Part shown: one piece after another, positions 7,934 to 17,230 of the stretch | How positions within the stretch are numbered: the stretch's first letter is position 1 | Layout of the letters: each line of letters opens with the position of its first letter | Assembly (NCBI RefSeq): GCF_013415125.1 | Contig: NZ_JACCDE010000008.1 | Span: 62,001-126,000 of the forward strand | Source of the DNA: Vreelandella glaciei | Lineage (GTDB): Bacteria > Pseudomonadota > Gammaproteobacteria > Pseudomonadales > Halomonadaceae | Direction: 5' to 3' | Length of the DNA stretch: 64,000 nt | Position numbers and translations under genes: made by a program | The notes under the pieces: generated by a model | Seen by the model: only the letters and a program-made list of their open reading frames with translations | What the model was told of the DNA's origin: nothing | Database searches by the model: none

Positions 7934-8935
7934 ATGATCATTAAGCCTTCCTTTAAGTATTTAACGTTGCTGGCCCTTCCGCTAGCGACGCTTACCACTT
8001 TTGCTAGCACCGCTTCAGCCTTCGAGCCAAAAGGTAAGGTGGAGTGTATAGCGCCCTCTGACCCAGGCGGCGGTTGGGACTTTACTTGCCGTAGCGTAGG
8101 GAATGTCATGCAGGAACTTGATATAGTTCCTGCGAATGTACAAACCATCAATATGGCTGGTGCTGGTGGCGGTGTGGCGTTTGCTCATACCGTCAGTAAG
8201 CGCGCTGGCGATGACCACCTACTGGTTGCAGCCTCTACTGCCACGACCACTCGTCTGGCCCAAGGGCAATTCCCAGGGTTGACTGCCGATCAGGTCAATT
8301 GGATCGGAGCGCTAGGGGCGGATTACGGAATTATCGCCGTGGCCGCTGATTCCGAGATCGATGACCTCAATGAACTCATGGAATCGCTCAAGGAAGATCC
8401 GCGCAGCGTTAAGTTCGCTGGCGGTAGCGCTAAAGGCGGATGGGATTATCTCAAAGTGCTGATCGCCGCTCAGGCAGCGGATGTCGAAAATCTTCCGCGC
8501 ATTGCCTACCTCTCCTACAACAACGGTGGCGAAGCGCTAACCCAGGTAATCGGTGGCCACGTGGATGCCTTTACCGGGGATATAACTGAAGCCCAAGGGT
8601 TTATGGAATCTGGCGACTTACGCGTCCTGGCGGTTCTTTCTGAAGAGCGTCTGCCTGGTGACTTGGCTGACATCCCCACCGCCCGTGAGCAAGGCATCGA
8701 TGCCATTGGCCCCAACTGGCGCGGCTTTTATATGCCGGCGGATGTCTCCGAAGAAGCTGAAGCGTATTGGACCGATGCCATGGACACTATTTATGAGAGT
8801 GAAGAGTGGCAGGATGTCATGGCTCAGAACGGCTTGATGCCATTTCACATGACCGCTGGCGAGTTCGAAGCGTTCGTACTCAACCAGATCAATGACATTG
8901 AACAGCTTTCTAAAGATATTGGGCTAATTCAGTAA
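7934..8935 (+). CDS. tctC: Tripartite tricarboxylate transporter substrate-binding protein
   Basis: This is the periplasmic receptor (333 aa) of the tripartite tricarboxylate transporter. It has a signal peptide ending in TASA and a mature start FEPKGKVECIAPSDPGGGWD; the PxxPGGGxD loop binds the substrate carboxylate. TINMAGAGGGVAF and FAGGSAKGGWDYL are further family signatures. ATG 7934 is chosen over GTG 7922, because GGAG at 7924-7927 then serves as ribosome-binding site. Its TAA overlaps the tctB ATG. Citrate, tricarballylate or a related acid is likely given the CitA/CitB neighbour. Confidence 0.9.
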   Translation: MIIKPSFKYLTLLALPLATLTTFASTASAFEPKGKVECIAPSDPGGGWDFTCRSVGNVMQELDIVPANVQTINMAGAGGGVAFAHTVSKRAGDDHLLVAASTATTTRLAQGQFPGLTADQVNWIGALGADYGIIAVAADSEIDDLNELMESLKEDPRSVKFAGGSAKGGWDYLKVLIAAQAADVENLPRIAYLSYNNGGEALTQVIGGHVDAFTGDITEAQGFMESGDLRVLAVLSEERLPGDLADIPTAREQGIDAIGPNWRGFYMPADVSEEAEAYWTDAMDTIYESEEWQDVMAQNGLMPFHMTAGEFEAFVLNQINDIEQLSKDIGLIQ

Positions 8936-9387
8936 TGACTTTCAACGACCGCATCTTTGGGGTCCTGATGATCGTCCTGGCCGTCGCGTACGGCTGGGCC
9001 GCGACTCAGTTCCCGGAACCGTTTGGTGGGGCCGAAGCCGTTGGCCCGGACACTTTTCCGAAGTTGCTCGCCATAGTGTTGGCAATTTCCAGCCTTTATC
9101 TGATTGTACGCCCTGATCCCGATAATGCATGGCCTTGGAGCCGTACCGGTATCGAGCTAATCATCGCCGTAGTGGTGCTGATCTTTTACGCCATGCTGCT
9201 TCAGCCGCTGGGCTTTATTATTAGCACTACGCTTGCTGTGGGAACGCTTTGCTGGCGCATGGGGGCTCGGCCGCTCAATGCTTACATGACCGGGGCAGTC
9301 TCGGCAGTGGTCGTGTACTTCCTGTTTAGTTTTGCACTCGATCTCGCCTTGCCGCTGGGTCTGCTGTCATTCCTGGAGATGAACTAA
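8935..9387 (+). CDS. tctB: Tripartite tricarboxylate transporter small membrane subunit
   Basis: This small inner-membrane protein (150 aa) has four hydrophobic segments and the family's N-terminal GVLMIVLAVAYGWAATQFP. A loop PFGGAEAVGPDTFPKLLA precedes TM2. ATG 8935 shares one base with the tctC stop (TAATG), and its stop likewise overlaps the tctA ATG, so the three subunits are translationally coupled. It is needed with TctA for transport; its precise role is unknown. Confidence 0.9.
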   Translation: MTFNDRIFGVLMIVLAVAYGWAATQFPEPFGGAEAVGPDTFPKLLAIVLAISSLYLIVRPDPDNAWPWSRTGIELIIAVVVLIFYAMLLQPLGFIISTTLAVGTLCWRMGARPLNAYMTGAVSAVVVYFLFSFALDLALPLGLLSFLEMN

Positions 9388-10916
9388 TGGAAACTCTAGG
9401 TTATCTGATGGATGGTTTTGGCGTTGCTCTGCAGCCCCATAACCTAATGTTCGCCTTGCTGGGTGCTTTTCTCGGCACCTTGATCGGCGCCTTGCCGGGA
9501 TTAGGCCCAGCTAATGGTGTGGCCATCCTGATTCCGCTGGCGTTCAGTTTGGGACTCGCACCAGAAACCGCCCTGATCATGCTGACCTCCGTGTATGCGG
9601 GCGCCATGTACGGTGGGCGTATTTCATCGATTCTGTTGAATATTCCCGGCGATGAACCGGCCATGATGACCTGTCTTGACGGGTATCCTATGGCCCAGAA
9701 AGGCAAGGCTTCTGAGGCGCTGGCGATCTCAGCCGTGGCCTCTTTTATCGGTAGCCTTATCGCCACTATTGGTTTGATCTTGCTGGCGCCACTGTTGGCT
9801 AATTTTGCCTTAACGTTCGGCCCTGCAGAATATTTTGCGCTCTTCCTGCTGGCGTTCGCTACCTTAGGCGGCATCACTGGCAAAAACCCTATGAAAACGG
9901 TAGTCGCCGCCAGTATTGGCCTAATGATCGCCACGGTGGGTATCGACAATACTGGCGTGCAGCGCTACACCTTCGGGGTGCTCGAACTTTTTGAAGGCGT
10001 GGACTTCATCATTGCTATCGTCGGTCTGTTTGCCATTTCCGAACTGCTGTTCTTTATTGAGGAGCGCGCAGGCGGTGGTAAGGAGAAGATGAAGGTCAAC
10101 AAGCTTTCGCTCTCCTGGAAAGATATCCGCGATATTCTACCCACCAGTTTCCGTGGCGGGGTGCTGGGGTTTGTTGCCGGTGTGCTACCCGGCGCCGGTG
10201 CTTCGTTGGGTAGCTTCATCAGCTATACCCTTGAAAAACGTGTGTTGGGTAAGAAAGGCTATTTTGGACAAGGCGACCCGCGTGGTGTGGCTGCTCCCGA
10301 AGCTGGCAATAACGCCGCTTCGAGCGGTGCTCTGGTCCCCATGCTAACCCTGGGTGTGCCGGGCAGTGGTACTACCGCAGTACTCTTAGCGTTGTTGATT
10401 TCGCTCAATATCACCCCGGGGCCGTTGATGTTCACCCAGAATGCCGACATCGTCTGGGGCGTGATCGCAGCGCTATTGATCGGTAACTTTTTGCTGCTGA
10501 TCCTTAACATTCCGTTGGTGGGCATCTTCGTCAAGCTGCTGTCCGTGCCGCCGATGTACTTGCTGCCGATCGTCACGATGATTGCCTTCGTGGGTATCTA
10601 CTCGATCAGTAACACCATCTTTGACCTCTACTTCATGGTGGCCTTTGGGGTGGGCGGTTACGTCCTGCGCAAGCTTGAGATTCCGCTGGTGCCAGTGATT
10701 CTTGGCTTGTTGCTGGGGCCTGAGATGGAGAAGAACCTGCGCCATGCCATGGATATCTCCGATGGCGACTGGATGATTCTTTGGGATAGCGGTCTGGCTA
10801 TCGGCCTTTGGGTCTTTGCTGGATTGGGCTTGATCTTGCCTTATATTGTGGGTCCTCTCCTGCGTCGTGGGATGAAGGGAGCAACGCCTACGTCAGGCTC
10901 GCCTGAAAGCGATTAA
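9387..10916 (+). CDS. tctA: Tripartite tricarboxylate transporter large membrane subunit
   Basis: This is the large permease subunit (509 aa) with about 11-12 membrane segments. The conserved GALPGLGPANGVAILIPLAF near residue 35 and its inverted counterpart GVLPGAGASLGSFISYTLEK in the second half are the TctA repeat motifs; NNAASSGALVPMLTLGVPGSG follows. It is the last gene of tctCBA and is followed by a strong terminator. Confidence 0.93.
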   Translation: METLGYLMDGFGVALQPHNLMFALLGAFLGTLIGALPGLGPANGVAILIPLAFSLGLAPETALIMLTSVYAGAMYGGRISSILLNIPGDEPAMMTCLDGYPMAQKGKASEALAISAVASFIGSLIATIGLILLAPLLANFALTFGPAEYFALFLLAFATLGGITGKNPMKTVVAASIGLMIATVGIDNTGVQRYTFGVLELFEGVDFIIAIVGLFAISELLFFIEERAGGGKEKMKVNKLSLSWKDIRDILPTSFRGGVLGFVAGVLPGAGASLGSFISYTLEKRVLGKKGYFGQGDPRGVAAPEAGNNAASSGALVPMLTLGVPGSGTTAVLLALLISLNITPGPLMFTQNADIVWGVIAALLIGNFLLLILNIPLVGIFVKLLSVPPMYLLPIVTMIAFVGIYSISNTIFDLYFMVAFGVGGYVLRKLEIPLVPVILGLLLGPEMEKNLRHAMDISDGDWMILWDSGLAIGLWVFAGLGLILPYIVGPLLRRGMKGATPTSGSPESD

Positions 10917-10939
10917 TACTTAAAAAGTCATCTTGAGCA

Positions 10940-10974
10940 ACGGGGTGTCGACGAAAGTCGACGCCCCGTTTTTA
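10940..10974 (+). terminator. Intrinsic terminator of tctCBA
   Basis: A 13-bp stem (10940-10952 with 10957-10969, one G-T pair) closed by a GAAA tetraloop is followed by TTTTT. It ends the tct operon and insulates it from urtA. Confidence 0.92.
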
Positions 10975-11070
10975 TAAGTAGTACCTCTGAAAGATGGTCA
11001 GGCTCTTTTCTACAGTTTTTGTAACTGAAGAGTAAGTATAAAGTTTCTAAATTGTATATGACTAATGTAA

Positions 11071-11149
11071 GTGCCGAGTTGGTGCAGTGTTTTCTTATTG
11101 GTGCATTGTTAAGGTGCTTTAATAACAGCTTTGCGCTTTATATTGGTGC
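11071..11149 (+). promoter_or_regulatory. Three phased NtrC-like sites upstream of urtA
   Basis: Three copies follow the NtrC pattern GCAC-N7-GTGC with decreasing quality in the left half: GCATTGTTAAGGTGC (11103-11117), GCTTTATATTGGTGC (11135-11149) and GTGCCGAGTTGGTGC (11071-11085). All end in GGTGC and they repeat every 32 bases (three helical turns). The nearest lies about 77 bases before a sigma-54 promoter. This is the usual enhancer layout for nitrogen-starvation activation. Confidence 0.7.
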
Positions 11150-11225
11150 ATTTGACGATAATGAGGAATATTTTAAGATAACTAAGTGGCTGATTAATTA
11201 ACTATAAGTGAGCGTTGTGCCAATC

Positions 11226-11241
11226 TGGCGCATCCCTTGCA
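11226..11241 (+). promoter_or_regulatory. Sigma-54 promoter of urtABCDE
   Basis: TGGCGCATCCCTTGCA matches the -24/-12 consensus TGGCAC-N5-TTGCA in spacing and all key bases (GG at 11227-11228, GC at 11239-11240). Transcription should start near 11252, giving a leader of about 90 bases before urtA. The rest of the 427-base spacer (10917-11343) is AT-rich without an open gene. Confidence 0.78.
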
Positions 11242-11343
11242 GGTGTTAATGGCTAGTGGACGTATTGGGGGAGCTAACACAACAACCCCAAGTGCGAAGC
11301 CAACCATCAAGCCCCAATCATAAGGGGTGCAAGGAGATTAACA

Positions 11344-12705
11344 ATGAACACTCTCAAACGCTCGACACACCCGCAACGATTCCTTTCAAGTGGCCGTTTC
11401 GCCACCGCGCTACTCACCGCCGCGGTCATGGGGGCCAGCGCCCCGGCCTTCGCGCAAGACGATGACCCGATCAAAGTTGGTATCCTGCACTCGCTTTCCG
11501 GCACTATGGCGATTAGTGAGACCGTCCTCAAAGACACCGTCGAAATGTTGATCGAACAGCAGAACGAAGCCGGTGGTTTGCTGGGTCGCCAGCTGGAAGC
11601 CGTTGTCGTTGACCCCGCCTCTAACTGGCCGCTGTTTGCTGAACGTGCTCGTGAGCTATTGGCGCAAGAAGAAGTCGACGTCATATTCGGCAACTGGACC
11701 TCGGTTTCTCGTAAAGCAGTGCTGCCAGTCGTCGAAGAGCTTAACGGTCTACTGTTCTACCCGGTGCAGTATGAGGGCGAAGAGTCCTCTGAAAACGTCT
11801 TCTACACCGGCGCCGCGCCTAACCAACAGGCCATTCCTGCGGTTGAATATTTGATCAACGAAGTGGGTATCGAGCGCTTTGCGCTAGTCGGTACCGACTA
11901 TGTCTATCCGCGCACCACCAACCGTATCCTCGAAGCGTTCCTCAAGGATGAACACGGCATCGCGGAAGAGGACATCATGGTTAACTACACGCCGTTCGGT
12001 CACTCCGATTGGCAGAACATCGTGGCAGAAATTCGTCGCTTCGGTGAAGAGGGTAAACCAACCGCCGTCATCTCAACGGTTAACGGCGACGCCAACGTAC
12101 CGTTCTATACCGAGCTCTCCAACCAGGGCATCGACGCGGCCGATATTCCGGTTATCGCCTTCTCTGTGGGCGAGCAGGAACTGACCGGTATTGATACCGG
12201 CCCATTGGTCGGTCACCTGGCCGCCTGGAACTACTTCATGAGCGTCGATAACGATGACAACTACGACTTTATCGATGCCTGGATCGAGTACACCGGCGAC
12301 GATATGGCGGTGACCAACGACCCGATGGAAGCGCACTACATCGGCTTCAACATGTGGGCCGAAGCGGTTCGCAAAGCGGGCACGACAGATGTCGATACGG
12401 TGAAAGACGCCATTATCGGTGTGACCGTACCTAACCTCTCCGGCGGCTATGCGGCGATGATGCCCAACCACCACATCACCAAGCCGGTGCTGATTGGTGA
12501 AATTCAGGATAACGGCCAGTTCGACATCGTGTGGCAGACGCCCTCTACTGTGGCGGGCGACGCCTGGTCTGACTACCTGCCTGGCTCGCGTGACCTGATT
12601 GCCGATTGGCGCAAGCCGATGGAATGCGGCAACTTTAACGTCGTGAACGGCTCCTGTGGTGGCAGCACCGCAGCAGAAGAAGCCGAAGCGGCACTCGCTG
12701 AGTAA
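11344..12705 (+). CDS. urtA: Urea ABC transporter substrate-binding protein
   Basis: This periplasmic urea receptor (453 aa) has a long signal peptide with cleavage after SAPAFA. The mature protein begins QDDDPIKVGILHSLSGTMAIS, the opening of UrtA/AmiC-like binding proteins. EGEESSENVFYTGAAPNQQ and GTDYVYPRTTNRI are family blocks. The ATG at 11344 follows AAGGAG (11331-11336). It is the first gene of urtABCDE and is separated from urtB by a stable stem-loop, which probably keeps its own mRNA abundant. Confidence 0.95.
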   Translation: MNTLKRSTHPQRFLSSGRFATALLTAAVMGASAPAFAQDDDPIKVGILHSLSGTMAISETVLKDTVEMLIEQQNEAGGLLGRQLEAVVVDPASNWPLFAERARELLAQEEVDVIFGNWTSVSRKAVLPVVEELNGLLFYPVQYEGEESSENVFYTGAAPNQQAIPAVEYLINEVGIERFALVGTDYVYPRTTNRILEAFLKDEHGIAEEDIMVNYTPFGHSDWQNIVAEIRRFGEEGKPTAVISTVNGDANVPFYTELSNQGIDAADIPVIAFSVGEQELTGIDTGPLVGHLAAWNYFMSVDNDDNYDFIDAWIEYTGDDMAVTNDPMEAHYIGFNMWAEAVRKAGTTDVDTVKDAIIGVTVPNLSGGYAAMMPNHHITKPVLIGEIQDNGQFDIVWQTPSTVAGDAWSDYLPGSRDLIADWRKPMECGNFNVVNGSCGGSTAAEEAEAALAE

Positions 12706-12716
12706 AGCCTAAAACC

Positions 12717-12754
12717 CCTTGCCGCGTCGTGGTTCGATGGTTGGCGCGGCAAGG
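12717..12754 (+). other. Intercistronic stem-loop between urtA and urtB
   Basis: CCTTGCCGCG (12717-12726) pairs perfectly with CGCGGCAAGG (12745-12754). There is no T-run, so it is more likely an mRNA stabiliser or partial attenuator than a full terminator. Such hairpins commonly follow binding-protein genes made in excess over the permease. Confidence 0.7.
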
Positions 12755-12797
12755 AGCACGCTATCTTTCCCTCTTAGATAACCAAAGGAAGAACCCC

Positions 12798-14417
12798 ATG
12801 AGGCGTTTCCTTTCCTTGGCGCTGCTCTGCTTCCTGCTGTTGGGTATTACCCTCAACGCACAAGCACAATCAACAGACGCCGCCAGCAGCTCCACTAATG
12901 ATGCCGCCGCGCTCGAACTGCTAGAGGCGCTGGACGTTGAGTCCTACACCGCCAAAGGCGAAGCCATTACTGCCATTTTGCAAAGCGACGATGAGCGTGC
13001 CCGTGACTGGCTGCAAGCCCTGCTGGATGGCCGCTTACAGCGCACCGAAGATGGCCGTTTTGTACTGGTGCTCGAGAACCGCGGCCGCGACTGGCCGGTG
13101 GCCGATGTACTCACCGGCGAAGCGCTGGGCGAGATGTCCCGCCGTGACCTGGAACGTATCGGCATTAACAACAACCTGCGTAATCAACTGCGTAGTGCCA
13201 TCGCGGTAGTTGACCTCTATTCGCTCAACGTGGAGCGCCGTCGCACATCAGCCGAGCGCCTGCTAGGTGAAGTAGACGGTGAGCTGGTGCCCACGCTTGA
13301 TGACTTGATTGCGCAGGAAGAGGACGAGCAGGTGCGCTACCGGCTGACCCAGGCCGTGGCAATTTATCGCGCTGAAGCCGGTGAAATGGCTGGCGTTGAA
13401 GCGCTGGACGGCAGCCTGCATCCGCGCTCACGGGTAGCGTTGAGCCGGGCAGCCAATGGCGATGACCCCGTTGTCGCCAATGCCGCCGCCGCTTCCCTTT
13501 CGGGTATCGAGCAGCAGCTTAAAATCAACCGCGGCCTGGAAACGCTGTATTTCGGTTTAAGTCTTGGCTCGGTGCTGGTGCTGGCCGCCATTGGCCTGGC
13601 GATCACCTTCGGCGTCATGGGCGTGATCAACATGGCCCACGGCGAGCTGATGATGCTGGGCGCCTACACCACCTGGGCGATGCAGCAGCTGCTGCCCGGC
13701 CAGCCGGGGCTGGCGTTGATTCTATCGATTCCCGCAGGCTTTATGGTTGCCGCCTTAGCAGGCGTGGCGATCGAGCGCGGCGTGATTCAGTTCCTCAAAG
13801 GCCGCCCGCTGGAGACGCTGCTGGCGACCTTCGGTATCAGCCTGATTCTGCAACAACTGGTGCGCACGGTGATTTCACCGCTTAACCGTACCGTCATCAC
13901 CCCCGAGTGGATGAGTGGTTCGCTAGTGGTGAATGATGCGTTGTCATTAACGCTTAACCGCATGTACGTGCTCGGCTTTGCGCTGGTGGTGTTTGCCGGG
14001 CTGATGCTGATTATGCGTCGCACGCGGCTGGGGCTTGAGGTGCGTGCGGTGACCCAAAATCGCGCCATGGCCCGCTCCATGGGCATTCGTGCCACTCGTG
14101 TGGATATCATGACCTTCGCGCTGGGTTCCGGCGTAGCCGGGCTTGCCGGAGTTGCGCTCTCCCAGCTCACCAACGTCGGCCCTAACCTGGGGCAGAACTA
14201 CATCATCGACTCCTTCATGGTGGTGGTGTTCGGCGGTGTGGGCAATCTGTGGGGCACGCTGGTTGCCGGGCTATCGCTGGGGGTGATCAACCAGGTGCTG
14301 GAACCCTGGGCAGGCGCGGTATTGGCCAAAATTATCGTGCTGGTGTTTATCATCCTATTCATTCAGAAACGCCCGCGTGGACTCTTCCCGCAGAAGGGCC
14401 GGGCTGCGGAGGGCTAA
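12798..14417 (+). CDS. urtB: Urea ABC transporter permease UrtB
   Basis: This is one of two LivH/LivM-type permeases of the urea importer (539 aa). It starts with a signal-like segment (LSLALLCFLLLGITLNAQAQ), then a hydrophilic helical N-terminal region of about 220 aa outside the membrane, as is usual for UrtB, then eight or so membrane segments with the motif NMAHGELMMLGAYTTW. ATG 12798 is chosen over the opening at 12729 because AAAGGAAG lies just before it and the upstream residues overlap the stem-loop. It ends 3 bases before urtC. Confidence 0.95.
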   Translation: MRRFLSLALLCFLLLGITLNAQAQSTDAASSSTNDAAALELLEALDVESYTAKGEAITAILQSDDERARDWLQALLDGRLQRTEDGRFVLVLENRGRDWPVADVLTGEALGEMSRRDLERIGINNNLRNQLRSAIAVVDLYSLNVERRRTSAERLLGEVDGELVPTLDDLIAQEEDEQVRYRLTQAVAIYRAEAGEMAGVEALDGSLHPRSRVALSRAANGDDPVVANAAAASLSGIEQQLKINRGLETLYFGLSLGSVLVLAAIGLAITFGVMGVINMAHGELMMLGAYTTWAMQQLLPGQPGLALILSIPAGFMVAALAGVAIERGVIQFLKGRPLETLLATFGISLILQQLVRTVISPLNRTVITPEWMSGSLVVNDALSLTLNRMYVLGFALVVFAGLMLIMRRTRLGLEVRAVTQNRAMARSMGIRATRVDIMTFALGSGVAGLAGVALSQLTNVGPNLGQNYIIDSFMVVVFGGVGNLWGTLVAGLSLGVINQVLEPWAGAVLAKIIVLVFIILFIQKRPRGLFPQKGRAAEG

Positions 14418-14420
14418 ACG

Positions 14421-15593
14421 ATGTCTTTAACGACCGAATCATCGACGAATTTTTGGCTAACACGCCCATTCAGCGAGCGTTCTACGCAGATTTTTCTCGG
14501 CGTGCTACTGGCCGCGCTGGCGCTGGTCACCCTGCTGCACGTGGCAGTGCCGCCGGATAACCCGCTGCATGTGGGCGCCTATACGGTCAACCTATTCGGT
14601 AAGTACCTAAGCTACGCGTTGCTGGCTGTGGCGGTGGACTTGGTGTGGGGCTATCTGGGCATTTTGAGCCTCGGCCATGGCGCCTTTTTCGCCATTGGCG
14701 GTTACGCCATGGGCATGTACCTGATGCGCCAGATTGGCGATCGCGGTACCTACGGCCATCCGGTGCTGCCGGACTTTATGGTGTTCCTCAACTGGGACAG
14801 CCTGCCGTGGTTCTGGCACGGTTTCGATATGGCTTGGTTCGCCTTTGCCATGGTTCTGCTGGCGCCGGGGCTGCTGGCGTTAGTGTTCGGCTTCTTGGCG
14901 TTTCGCTCACGGGTCACCGGGGTATATCTGTCGATTATCACCCAGGCACTGACCTTTGCCTTGATGCTGGCTTTCTTCCGCAACGAGATGGGCTTCGGCG
15001 GTAATAACGGCCTGACTGACTTCCGCGAAATCGTCGGTTTTGACCTGCGCAGCGATGCCACGCGCCTAGGGTTGTTCCTGGCCACCGGCGTTGCGCTGGC
15101 GCTGGGGTATATCCTGTGCCGTGCGATTGTGACCAGCAAGCTGGGGCGGGTCAGCGTGGCCACTCGGGATGCCGAAGCGCGTACGCGCTTTCTCGGTTAT
15201 CGGGTCGAGCGCTTTCAGCTGTTTGTGTTTGTGGTCTCGGCGATGCTCGCAGGCCTGGCGGGGGCGCTCTACGTGCCGCAAGTGGGGATTATCAACCCCA
15301 GCGAGTTCTCGCCGATTTTCTCCATCGAGATTGTGCTGTGGGTCGCACTGGGCGGTCGCGCCACACTCTATGGCGCAGTGATTGGTGCCATTTTAGTTAA
15401 CTACGCCAAAACCATCTTTACCGGCGTAATGCCTGATGCTTGGCTGTTTGCCCTGGGTGCAATGTTCGTACTGGTCACGGTGTTTCTGCCCAAAGGGGTG
15501 GCGGGGCTGTTTCGCTACCTCAAGCGCCGTAAGCGCGAGGAACAAACGACGGATCCTGACCATCAACACACGTCCAAGGAGGCCTCCGCATGA
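14421..15593 (+). CDS. urtC: Urea ABC transporter permease UrtC
   Basis: This is the second permease (390 aa), LivM type. SLGHGAFFAIGGYAMGMYLM is the conserved permease signature and YGAVIGAILVNYAKTIF lies near the C-terminus. Its charged tail (RRKREEQTT) is cytoplasmic. The last codons overlap the urtD start as ATGA (15590-15593). Confidence 0.95.
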   Translation: MSLTTESSTNFWLTRPFSERSTQIFLGVLLAALALVTLLHVAVPPDNPLHVGAYTVNLFGKYLSYALLAVAVDLVWGYLGILSLGHGAFFAIGGYAMGMYLMRQIGDRGTYGHPVLPDFMVFLNWDSLPWFWHGFDMAWFAFAMVLLAPGLLALVFGFLAFRSRVTGVYLSIITQALTFALMLAFFRNEMGFGGNNGLTDFREIVGFDLRSDATRLGLFLATGVALALGYILCRAIVTSKLGRVSVATRDAEARTRFLGYRVERFQLFVFVVSAMLAGLAGALYVPQVGIINPSEFSPIFSIEIVLWVALGGRATLYGAVIGAILVNYAKTIFTGVMPDAWLFALGAMFVLVTVFLPKGVAGLFRYLKRRKREEQTTDPDHQHTSKEASA

Positions 15594-16426
15594 GCTTTCT
15601 GCAATCGCTGACACAGCGTGACCGGGTGTTCGATTTTATGGCGCCCCAAGCCTCGCCGGTGGACGTTCGCCATGGGCCGATACTTTACATGGAAGATGTC
15701 ACCGTGAGCTTCGATGGTTTTAAAGCCATCAATAATCTTAACCTGACCATCAACGACGGTGAGCTGCGCTGCATTATCGGCCCTAACGGGGCGGGTAAAA
15801 CCACCATGATGGATATTATTACCGGTAAAACCCGACCCACTAGTGGCAGTGTATGGTTTGGCAGCCGCCATAACCTGCTGCACATGAACGAGCCTGATAT
15901 TGCCAGCCTGGGCATTGGCCGCAAGTTTCAAAAACCCACGGTATTCGAAGCGCTCTCGGTGTTTGAAAATCTGGAGCTGGCCATGGCGGCGGACAAGCGG
16001 ATTTTTCCTACCCTGACCGCCCGCATGACCGGCGAGATCAAAGACCGCATCGATGACGTACTGGAAACCATTGGCCTGACAGCACTGCGCCATCAACCTG
16101 CGGGCATTCTTTCCCACGGCCAGAAGCAGTGGCTGGAGATCGGCATGCTGCTGATGCAGCGCCCGCGTCTACTGCTGGTGGATGAACCGGTGGCGGGCAT
16201 GACCGAGCAGGAGATGGAGCGCACTGCCGAGTTGCTCACCGGGCTGGCCGGTAAACAGTCCGTGGTGGTGGTGGAGCATGATATGGGCTTTGTGCGTTCG
16301 ATTGCCCGCCAGGTGACGGTCTTGCATCAGGGCAGCGTGCTGGCGGAAGGCACCATGGATCAAGTCTCCAGCGACCCCAAAGTAATCGAGGTCTACCTGG
16401 GTGCCGATGACGAGGAGGCCGCCTGA
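15590..16426 (+). CDS. urtD: Urea ABC transporter ATP-binding protein UrtD
   Basis: This LivG-type ATPase (278 aa) has Walker A GPNGAGKTT, signature LSHGQKQWLEIGM, Walker B LLLVDEPVAGM and the switch His in VVVEHDMGF. The LSHGQ signature instead of LSGGQ is normal for UrtD. It overlaps urtC by four bases and its stop shares a base with the urtE ATG (TGATG). Confidence 0.95.
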   Translation: MSFLQSLTQRDRVFDFMAPQASPVDVRHGPILYMEDVTVSFDGFKAINNLNLTINDGELRCIIGPNGAGKTTMMDIITGKTRPTSGSVWFGSRHNLLHMNEPDIASLGIGRKFQKPTVFEALSVFENLELAMAADKRIFPTLTARMTGEIKDRIDDVLETIGLTALRHQPAGILSHGQKQWLEIGMLLMQRPRLLLVDEPVAGMTEQEMERTAELLTGLAGKQSVVVVEHDMGFVRSIARQVTVLHQGSVLAEGTMDQVSSDPKVIEVYLGADDEEAA

Positions 16427-17133
16427 TGCTAGCGATCGAAAAGCTCAACCAGTTTTACGGCGAAAGCCACACCCTCTGGGATCTCGATCTTGAGGTACCC
16501 GCCGGTCAGTGTACCTGCGTGATGGGACGCAACGGCGTGGGTAAAACCACGCTGCTGAAAGCCGTGATGGGCGAAGTGGCCGTAAAAAGTGGCGAGCTGC
16601 GCTATACCGCCGAGGCAGGCGAGATCGAGCTGACTAAAAAAGCCGTTGAGGCGCGCTCGCGGTTGGGAATTGGCTACGTGCCCCAAGGGCGGCAGATATT
16701 TCCGCTGCTGACAGTGGAGGAGAACCTGCGCACCGGTCTTGCCGCCCGCAGTGACGGGCTAAAAAAGATTCCCGAGCGGGTCTATGAACTGTTCCCAGTG
16801 CTAAAAGAGATGAAACACCGCCGTGGCGGCGACCTTTCCGGTGGGCAACAGCAGCAGCTGGCGATTGGCCGTGCGCTGGTCATCGAACCCAAACTGCTGA
16901 TTTTGGACGAGCCAGGTGAGGGCATTCAGCCCAATATCGTCGCCCAAATTGGTCAGGTGATTCGTCAGTTGATCAACGAGGATGGCCTTACGGTACTACT
17001 GGTGGAGCAGAAGCTGCCCTTTGCCCGTAAATACGCCGACCGCTTTGTGATTATGGATCGCGGCCGACCGGTGGCCAAAGGGGAGATCAGCGAGCTCTCC
17101 AATGAGCTGATCAAGCAGCATCTGACGGTTTAA
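16426..17133 (+). CDS. urtE: Urea ABC transporter ATP-binding protein UrtE
   Basis: This LivF-type ATPase (235 aa) has Walker A GRNGVGKTT, signature LSGGQQQQLAIGRAL and Walker B LLILDEPGEGI, followed by QPNIV as in UrtE. It closes the operon. Its last three codons (Thr, Val, stop) belong to a 26-bp repeat whose second copy lies at 21237-21262. Confidence 0.95.
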   Translation: MLAIEKLNQFYGESHTLWDLDLEVPAGQCTCVMGRNGVGKTTLLKAVMGEVAVKSGELRYTAEAGEIELTKKAVEARSRLGIGYVPQGRQIFPLLTVEENLRTGLAARSDGLKKIPERVYELFPVLKEMKHRRGGDLSGGQQQQLAIGRALVIEPKLLILDEPGEGIQPNIVAQIGQVIRQLINEDGLTVLLVEQKLPFARKYADRFVIMDRGRPVAKGEISELSNELIKQHLTV

Positions 17134-17150
17134 GTTATCCACACCCGGTT
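17125..17150 (+). repeat. 26-bp direct repeat, copy A, containing a DnaA box
   Basis: This 26-base sequence is identical to 21237-21262, and flanking bases differ on both sides. It covers the last codons of urtE and contains TTATCCACA, a perfect DnaA-box consensus. The two copies bracket the manganese-transporter block. Confidence 0.9.
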
Positions 17151-17195
17151 ACCGCCTGCCCGGCCAAGCGGTTGTCGAAAGGCGGTCGCTTTTTT
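17151..17195 (+). terminator. Probable terminator after urtE
   Basis: ACCGCCT (17151-17157) pairs with AGGCGGT (17180-17186) around an internally structured loop, followed by CGC and six T residues (17190-17195). It is a plausible intrinsic terminator for the urt operon. Confidence 0.6.
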
Positions 17196-17230
17196 GCGCG
17201 CGGATGAGCGGTGTTTCCAAAAGCTGGGCT

